DNA from: Candidatus Poribacteria bacterium | Lineage (GTDB): Bacteria; Poribacteria; WGA-4E; WGA-3G | Assembly: GCA_009845545.1 (NCBI GenBank) | Contig: VXZK01000358.1 | Span: 1 to 32,832, forward strand | DNA length: 32,832 bases | Reading direction: 5' to 3' | In this document: one piece after another, positions 16,712 to 24,482 of the stretch | Numbering within the stretch: the first letter of the stretch is position 1 | How the letters are laid out: the number at the start of each line of letters is the position of its first letter | Program-made: the position numbers and the translations under genes | Notes under the pieces: generated by a model | Database searches by the model: none | The model's input: the letters and a program-made list of their open reading frames with translations, nothing else | Told to the model about the DNA's origin: nothing

Positions 16712-18172
16712 CTACTCATGTTGCAAGGCTTCAACCGGTTTCAGATTTGCTGCTTGCCACGCCGGGTAGAGCGTTGCGAGCCAGCAGATAATCAGCGAGA
16801 GCACATTGATAAAGATAACGAACACCCAATTGACCCTTATCGGCATCTGATGCATCTGATAGATTTGGCTAAGCCCAAGGTCTACGAATGAAATTGGTCT
16901 GACCACGGAATAAAAAAACACCCCTATTCCAATGAGCCATAAAACACCGACAGCAAATTTCCATCCACCTTTGGACCGCAGTGCGTGCTGTGACGCGATA
17001 AGGAACTGTAAGAGAATTGGCACCAGAAGTACGAGAAGATACCAGTAAGAAGGTCTCACAGCGTTGGAGCTCAGTAGCCAACAAAGTACAAGGCCTAAGG
17101 CGGTTCCTAACATTGTTCCAAGGCTCCCGATGACACTCCCTTGGATCATGAAGATTCGCATGATATTTCCGCGTGACGAACCGAGTGTTCGCAGTGTCCC
17201 AACATCTTTTGTTTTTTCCATCACCGTCATGATAAGCGTACTTGCGATGTTAAAGGAGGCAACTAAAATGATAAGTACTTCAATGATGATAGTTGCTATT
17301 TTTTCTAATCGAAGTGCCGAGAAGAGCGGTGCTTGCCTCTCCATCCATGTGATTGCGTTGGGCATCCCCTCTAAGACAGTAAATCCAGCAACATCTTCGA
17401 TGCGTGTCGCAATTCGCGGTGCTAATTCAGCATCGGTCAATCGGACGAAAATGGTATTCGCTCTGTTCTCTGCATCATACAATTTTTGGGCGGAATTTAT
17501 GTGAATCAACCCAAGATTGTTATCGTAAAACTCCATTTCGGATTCGTAAAACCCGATGACAACAAAGTTCGCCAAGTCTGGTGCGAGCATTGCCTCATTT
17601 ACTGGATGCCGTTCAAGTTTAACGAGTAACCGCAGGACATCGCCTTTGATAATACCGAGTCGAGCAGCCAAACGTCCGCCAAGAATGATGCCGCCTGTAA
17701 TTGTTTCGTCTCTGATAAACCGAGCCTTTTTAATATGCTCCGAGTTTAGGAAGTCTGTTGAGCCATCGACATACGTTGAGAAGCCAGTGACCTTGTCTTC
17801 CTGCGCTGGATCAATGCCTTTGATGATAATTACATCTTGAATGGTATCCGTGCGTTCTCGAAAAACACCTGTTTGTGTCCAAATAGCAGGTGACGCGGCG
17901 ACGACATCATCAAGTGCCTCAATGCGTTCGGTTCGTTTTTGATAGTCTTTGAAAAAACCGTAATCGATCAAACTCAAGACGACGTGTGCCTCGTTTGATA
18001 AAAATCTGTCCTTGAGTCCATGCTCAACGCCATCTAAGACAGCAATAACGAGGATGACTGTTGCGACACCGAGTGCGACACCACCGATTGAGATAACACT
18101 AATAATTGAGATAAACGACTGTTTTCGCCGAGAACGCAAATAGCGTGAGGCTACAAACCATTCAAATTTCAT
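16712..18172 (-). CDS. lolC: LolC/LolE-type ABC transporter permease
   Basis: MKFEWFVASRYLRSRRKQSFISIISVISIGGVALGVATVILVIAVLDGVEHGLKDR; VMEKTKDVGTLRTLGSSRGNIMRIFMIQG; C-terminal LATLYPAWQAANLKPVEALQHE. Start ATG 18172. Confidence 0.92.
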   Translation of the reverse strand: MKFEWFVASRYLRSRRKQSFISIISVISIGGVALGVATVILVIAVLDGVEHGLKDRFLSNEAHVVLSLIDYGFFKDYQKRTERIEALDDVVAASPAIWTQTGVFRERTDTIQDVIIIKGIDPAQEDKVTGFSTYVDGSTDFLNSEHIKKARFIRDETITGGIILGGRLAARLGIIKGDVLRLLVKLERHPVNEAMLAPDLANFVVIGFYESEMEFYDNNLGLIHINSAQKLYDAENRANTIFVRLTDAELAPRIATRIEDVAGFTVLEGMPNAITWMERQAPLFSALRLEKIATIIIEVLIILVASFNIASTLIMTVMEKTKDVGTLRTLGSSRGNIMRIFMIQGSVIGSLGTMLGTALGLVLCWLLSSNAVRPSYWYLLVLLVPILLQFLIASQHALRSKGGWKFAVGVLWLIGIGVFFYSVVRPISFVDLGLSQIYQMHQMPIRVNWVFVIFINVLSLIICWLATLYPAWQAANLKPVEALQHE

Positions 18173-18174
18173 GT

Positions 18175-18241
18175 TTTTAACTATGGGCCCTTGAGCATCG
18201 TTCCACGAGCTTTTAACTATGGTCCCCTGGGCATCGTTCCA
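18175..18241 (-). repeat. 36-bp-period tandem duplication of the leader motif upstream of lolC
   Basis: TTTTAACTATGGGCCCTTGAGCATCGTTCCA (18175-18205) and TTTTAACTATGGTCCCCTGGGCATCGTTCCA (18211-18241): 28/31 identical. Confidence 0.75.
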
Positions 18242-18257
18242 AATGTAAAGCAAAGAC

Positions 18258-18283
18258 AAATTATGCCATTTAAGGCATAATTT
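18258..18283. other. perfect 10-bp stem inverted repeat in the lolC upstream region
   Basis: AAATTATGCC-ATTTAA-GGCATAATTT. Confidence 0.65.
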
Positions 18284-18333
18284 CATTCCACGATGGTTTC
18301 TGCTTAATTCCGACCGGGTTCGAGATACGTATA

Positions 18334-18364
18334 AACCCCCTAAATCCCCTTATCAGGGGGACTT
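18334..18364. repeat. second copy of dispersed repeat AACCCCCTAAATCCCCTTATCAGGGGGACTT
   Basis: One C shorter than the copy at 2656-2687; reaches the first base of the GNAT stop codon (18364-18366). Confidence 0.7.
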
Positions 18365-18915
18365 TAAGGCAGTGAATCATAGTCTGATTTTAGCATCCCG
18401 TATCCGCTTGAATCTTCAAAGTTATCCCATTTCTTTGTATGTTGTCGGCGGCACCCTTCATAGCGCATCCCGACTTTTTCCAGCACCCGCCCAGATGCTG
18501 GATTTCGCGTGAAGTGATAAGCGTAGATTCGGTTCAACTTCAACACTTCAAAACTGTAAGCAACAACAGCGCGTGCTGCCTCTGTCGCATACCCATGGTT
18601 CCAATAAGGTTTCCCGATCCAATAACCGAGCTCAGCTCTCTCGTTTTCTTGCTCGAGTTCAAGTCCTATAGTCCCGATTAAGTTTCTGTCTGTTCTCAAC
18701 GTAATTGCGAAATTGATTGCTTCGTCTTTTCTATACGTGTCAGCACAGAAGCGAATCCATTCTTCCGCCATACCATCTTCATAAGGGTGCGGAATGCGGA
18801 GGACCATTAAAGCTACATCACGTTCACCTGCAAGGTGTTGCACATCTTGCGCGTCCTCAAGTGTGAGTGAGCGCAGTATCAGTCTCTCTGTCTGTAGTGT
18901 TGGCGCGGTTTTCAT
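18364..18915 (-). CDS. GNAT family N-acetyltransferase (RimJ/RimL-like)
   Basis: LQTERLILRSLTLEDAQDVQHL, ELGYWIGKPYWNHGYATEAARAVVAYSFEVLKLNRIYAYHFTRNPASGRVLEKVGMRYEG. Confidence 0.92.
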   Translation of the reverse strand: MKTAPTLQTERLILRSLTLEDAQDVQHLAGERDVALMVLRIPHPYEDGMAEEWIRFCADTYRKDEAINFAITLRTDRNLIGTIGLELEQENERAELGYWIGKPYWNHGYATEAARAVVAYSFEVLKLNRIYAYHFTRNPASGRVLEKVGMRYEGCRRQHTKKWDNFEDSSGYGMLKSDYDSLP

Positions 18916-19460
18916 TTTTCTCCAAACTCACTCTTTAGCATCCCGTATCCGATTAAATCCTCAAAGTTATCCCATTTTCTTATATGTTGTCGGTGACATA
19001 TTTCGTAGCGCATCCCGATTTTTTCCAGCACGCGTCCGGAAGCAGGGTTTCTTTTAAAATGTTTAGCATGAATTCGGTTTAATTTCAACACTTCAAAACT
19101 ATACGCAACAACAGCCTTTGTTGCCTCTGTGGCATAACCGCAGCCCCAATAAGGTTTCCCGATCCAGTAACCGAGTTCACCGTTCTCGTTCTCTGAATCG
19201 AGTCTAAGTTCTATACCGCCGATTAAGTTTTTGTCTATTTTGAGCGTGATTGCGAAGTTCAGTGCCTCGTCTTTTTCAAACTTACCGGAACAAGCATGCA
19301 TCCATTCCTCCGCCATCCCGTCTTCATAAGGGTGCGGCATATTCGTTAATGTTGATGCGACATCGCGATCACCTGCAAGGCATTGGACATCAGCCGCGTC
19401 TTGAAGCGTAAACGATCGAAGTATCAATCTTTCTGTAAGCAACGGTGGTGCTGTCCTCAT
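18912..19460 (-). CDS. GNAT family N-acetyltransferase (RimJ/RimL-like), paralogue
   Basis: LLTERLILRSFTLQDAADVQCLAGDRDVAS, ELGYWIGKPYWGCGYATEATKAVVAYSFEVLKLNRIHAKHFKRNPASGRVLEKIGMRYE. Confidence 0.92.
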   Translation of the reverse strand: MRTAPPLLTERLILRSFTLQDAADVQCLAGDRDVASTLTNMPHPYEDGMAEEWMHACSGKFEKDEALNFAITLKIDKNLIGGIELRLDSENENGELGYWIGKPYWGCGYATEATKAVVAYSFEVLKLNRIHAKHFKRNPASGRVLEKIGMRYEICHRQHIRKWDNFEDLIGYGMLKSEFGEK

Positions 19461-19987
19461 TTTTCTGCAAACTCACTCTTTAGGATCCTGTAACGAATCA
19501 TATCGTCTTCGGACAAATCATAAGCGTAATGCATCCCAATTTTTTGCATCACGCGTCCAGAGGCAGGATTTCGTTTAGAATAATCGGCGTAAATCAGATC
19601 AATATCGTGTTCACGAAATCCATAAGCGACCATAGCCTTTGCCGCCTCGGTGGCATATCCACAATTCCAATAGGGTTTTCCAATCCAATAGCCAAGTGAT
19701 GCATCATTATAAGGCAGGTGGTTCCGAAATGCTAATCCAACCATCCCAATCAACGTTCCGTTTGTCCTAAGTGTAATTGCGTAGTTCGCTATTGTCCCTT
19801 TTTCAAATTCTTTGTGACACCATTGAATCCACTCTTCTGCTGTCTCATCTTCACAAGGTTGTTCCATCACATCGGTTGTTGATGCCACATCGGGATGGCT
19901 GGTAAGGCGTTGTACATCGGCGGCATCTTCAAGCGTAAATGAACGGAGTCTCAAGCGTTCTGTGCGAAGTGTCGGCGCGGTTTTCAT
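19457..19987 (-). CDS. GNAT family N-acetyltransferase (RimJ/RimL-like), paralogue
   Basis: LRTERLRLRSFTLEDAADVQRLTSHPDVAST, SLGYWIGKPYWNCGYATEAAKAMVAYGFREHDIDLIYADYSKRNPASGRVMQKIGMHY. Confidence 0.92.
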   Translation of the reverse strand: MKTAPTLRTERLRLRSFTLEDAADVQRLTSHPDVASTTDVMEQPCEDETAEEWIQWCHKEFEKGTIANYAITLRTNGTLIGMVGLAFRNHLPYNDASLGYWIGKPYWNCGYATEAAKAMVAYGFREHDIDLIYADYSKRNPASGRVMQKIGMHYAYDLSEDDMIRYRILKSEFAEK

Positions 19988-19988
19988 T

Positions 19989-21461
19989 TTAATTTTCCGG
20001 ACGCATCTGTGGAAACAGGATTACGTCCCGGATAGAGTATTGGTTTGTTAGTAACATTGTCAAGCGGTCAATACCGATGCCGAGTCCACCTGTTGGCGGC
20101 ATCCCGTATTCCAATGCGCGTAGATAATCTTCGTCCACCATGAAGGCTTCATCATCGCCAGCCTCTAAGCTGCTTGCCTGCTCCAGAAAACGTTGGCGTT
20201 GGTCAATCGGGTCATTGAGTTCACTAAAAGCGTTTCCGACTTCCATTCCACAGATAAAGAATTCAAAACGTTCAACGAACTCTGGGTTGTCAGGTTTCTT
20301 CTTCGCGAAGGGTGAGACTTCGATCGGATGATCCGTTATAAATGTCGGCTGAATTAGTTTTGATTCCACAAATGTGTCAAAGAGTTCAGCGATAATTTTA
20401 CCTTTCGTCTCATCGCCTGCTAAGTCAACGCCAGCGTCAACGGCTGCCTTGTACAACTCATCTGCTGGCAGAGGCACAGGATCAATACCGCTGTGTTCTC
20501 GCACGGCATCGACCATGCTCAGTCGCTGCCAAGGTGGTGTGAGATCGAGTTCATGCTCCTGATAGGGGATCTTCGTTGCCCCATGAATAGCTTCCGCTGT
20601 ATCGGCAATTAGGGTTTCAGTGAGCTCCATAATCTGGATATAGTCAGCATAAGCCTGATAGAGTTCAAGCATTGTAAATTCAGGGTTATGGTCTCTATCC
20701 ATCCCTTCGTTTCGGAAGTCTCGTGAAAATTCATAAACCCGTTCAAATCCGCCGACGATCAGGCGTTTGAGGTAGAGTTCATTCGCGATTCGCAGATAAA
20801 GCGATTGTTCCAAAGTGTTGTGATATGTTGTGAACGGTCGAGCGTTTGCGCCCCCATAAATTGGTTGAAGTACCGGGGTCTCAACTTCAATAAAATTTTG
20901 AGCGTTGAGCATATCGCGAATCGCTTGAACGATTTGTGTTCTTTTAAGAAAAACGTCCTTCACCTCAGGATTCATGATGAGGTCGGTGTATCGTTGTCTA
21001 TAGCGTGTCTGTTTATCTTGCAAGCCGTGCCACTTTTCGGGGAGCGGTCGGATAGACTTGGAGAGGAGTTCTATGGCATCAACGAGCACCGTTAATTCGC
21101 CGGTGCGTGTTCGGAAGACTGTTCCTTCAGCGCCGACAATATCACCGGTATCAAAGCGTCGATAGATTTTATAGGGTTCCGCGCCGACTTTGTCGCGTCG
21201 GACGTAAATCTGAATTTTGCCTTCGCCATCTTGTAGATGTGCGAAGCTGCTTTTGCCGTGGTCGCGCTTTGTCATGATTCTGCCCGCGATGCGAACAGTT
21301 TGCGTTTCGTCCGGTGTCTCTTTGATATCGGCAAAATCTCGGTGAATTGCGGATGTCGTATGTGTAGGCTCGTATTTGTGCGGATACGGTTCTACACCAA
21401 ATTGGCGAATTTCGTCCAATTTGTCACGACGTTGCTGAATTAAGTCCTTTGTCTCTTCCAC
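19989..21461 (-). CDS. lysS: class II lysyl-tRNA synthetase
   Basis: RRDKLDEIRQFGVEPYPHKYEP, OB fold, VETPVLQPIYGGANARPFTTYHN, FRNEGMDRDHNPEFTMLELYQAYADY, GGLGIGIDRLTMLLTNQYSIRDVILFPQMRPE. Confidence 0.97.
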   Translation of the reverse strand: MEETKDLIQQRRDKLDEIRQFGVEPYPHKYEPTHTTSAIHRDFADIKETPDETQTVRIAGRIMTKRDHGKSSFAHLQDGEGKIQIYVRRDKVGAEPYKIYRRFDTGDIVGAEGTVFRTRTGELTVLVDAIELLSKSIRPLPEKWHGLQDKQTRYRQRYTDLIMNPEVKDVFLKRTQIVQAIRDMLNAQNFIEVETPVLQPIYGGANARPFTTYHNTLEQSLYLRIANELYLKRLIVGGFERVYEFSRDFRNEGMDRDHNPEFTMLELYQAYADYIQIMELTETLIADTAEAIHGATKIPYQEHELDLTPPWQRLSMVDAVREHSGIDPVPLPADELYKAAVDAGVDLAGDETKGKIIAELFDTFVESKLIQPTFITDHPIEVSPFAKKKPDNPEFVERFEFFICGMEVGNAFSELNDPIDQRQRFLEQASSLEAGDDEAFMVDEDYLRALEYGMPPTGGLGIGIDRLTMLLTNQYSIRDVILFPQMRPEN

Positions 21462-21538
21462 GAATTACGCCTCCTTTTCAAGGTGCTATTTTATCTCCTA
21501 ATAATTATACTTTAGTTTTCTTGATAAAGCAACCCAAA

Positions 21539-21602
21539 ATTGGCTATCGGCTATTAGCCATCAGCGGTCAGCAAAAAGGCTATCAGCCGTCAGTAATTGG
21601 CT
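21539..21602. repeat. degenerate low-complexity repeat of GCTATCGGC/TCAGC-type units
   Basis: TTGGCTATCGGCTATTAGCCATCAGCGGTCAGCAAAAAGGCTATCAGCCGTCAGTAATTGGCTG in the prfB-lysS intergenic region. Confidence 0.45.
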
Positions 21603-21606
21603 GCTT

Positions 21607-22711
21607 TTATTTTTCCTGTGCCTTCATTTTAAGATAACTCTCAATGAACGCGTCTAACGCACCATCTAACACGGCACTGACGTTTCCAGTTTCGACATTC
21701 GTGCGCAAATCCTTGACGCGTTGGTAAGGGTGCATCACATACGACCGGATTTGACTACCAAAGTTGATTTCTAAACGTTCACTCCGCTGCTTGGCAAGTT
21801 CTGCTTCCCGTTCAGCCCGATATTTTTCGTGCAGGCGTGACCGGAGCAGCTTCATAGCGATTTCGCGGTTCTTGTGCTGAGAACGCTCATTCTGACACTG
21901 AACAATAATCCCCGTCGGTTTATGTGTAATCCGAATCGCTGAGTCTGTGACATTGACATGTTGTCCGCCGGCACCGCTGGCTCGATAGGTATCTATGCGC
22001 AGGTCTTCTGCTTGAATGTCCACTTCCACTGCGTCGTCGATTTCGGGGGTAACGTCAACAGCGGCAAAAGAGGTATGTCGTCGCTTGTTAAAATCGTAAG
22101 GAGATAGACGGACGAGTCTATGTACACCCATTTCAGCCTGGAGGTAACCGTAAGCGGAGGGGCCTGTAACAAGAATCGTTGTTCCTTTGATGCCTGCTTC
22201 GTCTCCGACAGTGATGTCCACAATTTGGGTTTGATAGCCTCGTGTGTCGCACCAACGGAGGTACATCCGCATTAACATCCCCGCCCAATCTTGTGCGTCA
22301 ATCCCACCTGCCCCGGAATGGATATTGAGGATGGCGTTATTCTCATCAAATTCACCATTCAACATTAACTGGAGTTCCATCTGTTCAAGGCGACTGGTGA
22401 CACTCTCCAATCCATCTCCAATTTCCGCCTGTAAACTTGTATCGTTCTCTTCGATTGCGAGTTCAATGAGCGTCTGGATGTCTTGAATCTTGAGGTTCAG
22501 TTCCTCGTATTTGCTAACCTCATCTCGGAGGACTGCGATACGTTGATTGATTTTTTGAACGCGTTGTGTATTGCTCCAAAAGTCTGGAGCGATAGTTGCC
22601 GCCTCAAGTTCTGTTAATTCTTTTCGTTTTGTAGCGAGGTCAAAGATAACCTCCGAGTTCTAAGAGACGGGTCTGCATCTCTTCAGTTTTATTTTTTAGA
22701 TCTATAAGCAT
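21607..22711 (-). CDS. prfB: peptide chain release factor 2, with programmed +1 frameshift
   Basis: RF2 motifs IHSGAGGIDAQDWA and YRASGAGGQHVNVTDSAIRITHKPTGI. First frame ATG 22711: MLIDLKNKTEEMQTRLLELGGYL then TGA (22642-22640); +1 shift resumes as DLATKRKELTELEAATIAPDFW. Confidence 0.95.
22639..22657 (-). promoter_or_regulatory. prfB: prfB programmed frameshift site
   Basis: Minus strand GGAGGTTATCTTTGAC: internal SD-like GGAGG, then CTT TGA C, matching the known RF2 autoregulatory site layout. Confidence 0.9.
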
Positions 22712-22730
22712 ATATGACCTCCATAAATAG

Positions 22731-24398
22731 TTAAGAACGTTTACGCCATTGCCGTCTTACGAGTTGACTGCTGACCCCTCCGACACATACGAGTGCGCAA
22801 AGGATCGGAAACCAATCACCGTAGCGGGTATAAAGTGTCTGTTGACGTTCCGTAGATGAAAGCAGGGGTACGGGTGCAATAAGCACCTCCTGCGTGGCGT
22901 TCGGTGTAATCATAGGTGTCATTATCCGACCGAATTTGTCCACAATACATGTAAACCCGCCATTTGCGCAGCGGAACACTGCTATTCGATTCTCAATCGC
23001 GCGGAAAGGTGCCATCGACAGATGCAGTTCGGGGAAAGCCGTCCCCTTGAACCAAGCATCGTTCGTGAAGATTCCCATCACTCTGGCACCTTTTTGTACC
23101 GGTCTACGAAATTCGTCTGGAAACACCGATTCAAAGCAGATCGAAGCACCAATCTCTACTTTCTGCGTGTCCGTCTTATCTTTAACGATGAACACAGGTA
23201 AAAGGTTTACTGTTTTTCCATGCGCAAAGGGTTCAAACTGGATAAAATCGGGGATAAAATCCGGGAGAAGGTTTTCCAACGGTACGTACTCTCCAAATGG
23301 AACGAGGTGCATCTTCGCATAGTCTCCCTGCATCTTCCCATCTGGAGATATTGAAAGGACGCGGTTGTATATCGGTTCATTTCTTTTATCTATATCTTTA
23401 GAAAATTTGCCGATGGCTTCGTCTGTTTTTCCTCTGTTAGCGGTCCCGACGAGTATCGGCATCGCTGTATCACGGAGCATTCGAGAAAACCTTCCGTAGG
23501 ATCTCGGCCACTCGCCTGTCAATGCTCGGCTCCGAATTGATGTTTCGGGCCATACAATTAAGTCAGGTGCCTCTCGGCTCGCTTTGTATGTCAAGTTGAT
23601 GTAACGCTGCAAAATCGCTGGGAATTGATTCACATTCCATTTCTGTAGTTGCGAGACATTACCGGGGACAAGTGCGACGTTTAAAGTTTCGGTGTCTGCC
23701 GGTACTGTGGCATTTGACTCACGGTCCAACGGTTCAGCACCTTGGAGTTGGAAGGCACCGTAACCGAAACAAAAGATTGTTAAAATCACTGGAAGCACTA
23801 AAGCCCGAATTTCTTGTCGCCACTGGTTGCGGTTACAAAGCAGGGTAGCAATGCCAGCATTGAAGAGCACAACCACAAAACTGATGCCGTGTACACTGAA
23901 GAGAGAAGCGACTTGTATACCGGGTAGATTGTTCCATTGCGAGTAGCCGATACTGCCCCACGGAAATCCTGTTATCATCCAACTCCGCACCCATTCCAAT
24001 GCTGTCCAGATGCAGGCAGCGGCAAGTGGAAATAGTGCGCCGGAACGCACCGGTACACACTTCATCAGTGCGGCGAAAACTGCAAAATAGAGTCCGGTAT
24101 AACCGACAAGGAGTAGATAGGCGACTATCGTAATGAAGATATTCGCGTAGGGATAGAGAAGGGCAATAGCGGGGAGTAATCCTGCGAAAAATAGAAAACC
24201 TGTTAGATAACCGATCCAGAACGCGGACTTCCAACCTGTTGCCCGCGTGAGTGCAATGAAAAATGGCACCATCGCGATCCAAGCGAACGGATAGAGGTTT
24301 ACATTCGGGAAGCTCAGAAACAGCAAGAGTGCTGAAAGTATCGCGAGTAGCCAATGTTGGTGGCGTTTCAAAAGGTTTTCCGTAGGAGTATCCCCCAT
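22731..24398 (-). CDS. lnt: apolipoprotein N-acyltransferase
   Basis: Multi-TM N-terminus (ALEWVRSWMITGFPWGSIGYSQWN); nitrilase domain VWPETSIRS, GDYAKMHLVPFGEYVP, ICFESVFPDEFRR, FTNDAWFKGTAFPELHLSMAPFRAIENRIAVFRCANGG. Confidence 0.95.
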   Translation of the reverse strand: MGDTPTENLLKRHQHWLLAILSALLLFLSFPNVNLYPFAWIAMVPFFIALTRATGWKSAFWIGYLTGFLFFAGLLPAIALLYPYANIFITIVAYLLLVGYTGLYFAVFAALMKCVPVRSGALFPLAAACIWTALEWVRSWMITGFPWGSIGYSQWNNLPGIQVASLFSVHGISFVVVLFNAGIATLLCNRNQWRQEIRALVLPVILTIFCFGYGAFQLQGAEPLDRESNATVPADTETLNVALVPGNVSQLQKWNVNQFPAILQRYINLTYKASREAPDLIVWPETSIRSRALTGEWPRSYGRFSRMLRDTAMPILVGTANRGKTDEAIGKFSKDIDKRNEPIYNRVLSISPDGKMQGDYAKMHLVPFGEYVPLENLLPDFIPDFIQFEPFAHGKTVNLLPVFIVKDKTDTQKVEIGASICFESVFPDEFRRPVQKGARVMGIFTNDAWFKGTAFPELHLSMAPFRAIENRIAVFRCANGGFTCIVDKFGRIMTPMITPNATQEVLIAPVPLLSSTERQQTLYTRYGDWFPILCALVCVGGVSSQLVRRQWRKRS

Positions 24399-24482
24399 AT
24401 TTTATCACATTGAACTTACTTTAATTTTAAACTGCAGAATGTGATATGTCAAGAAATTTTACTGGTCCGTTTTCGTTTTCTG

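Noticed and set aside
22410-22711. Apparent loss of the prfB N-terminus (frameshift or pseudogene)
   Set aside because: The stop lies in the canonical RF2 frameshift context (CTT TGA C with upstream GGAGG), so the gene is intact.
23833-24408. 191-aa minus-strand ORF overlapping the lnt start
   Set aside because: Out-of-frame reading of the lnt 5' half; lnt itself has clear motifs.
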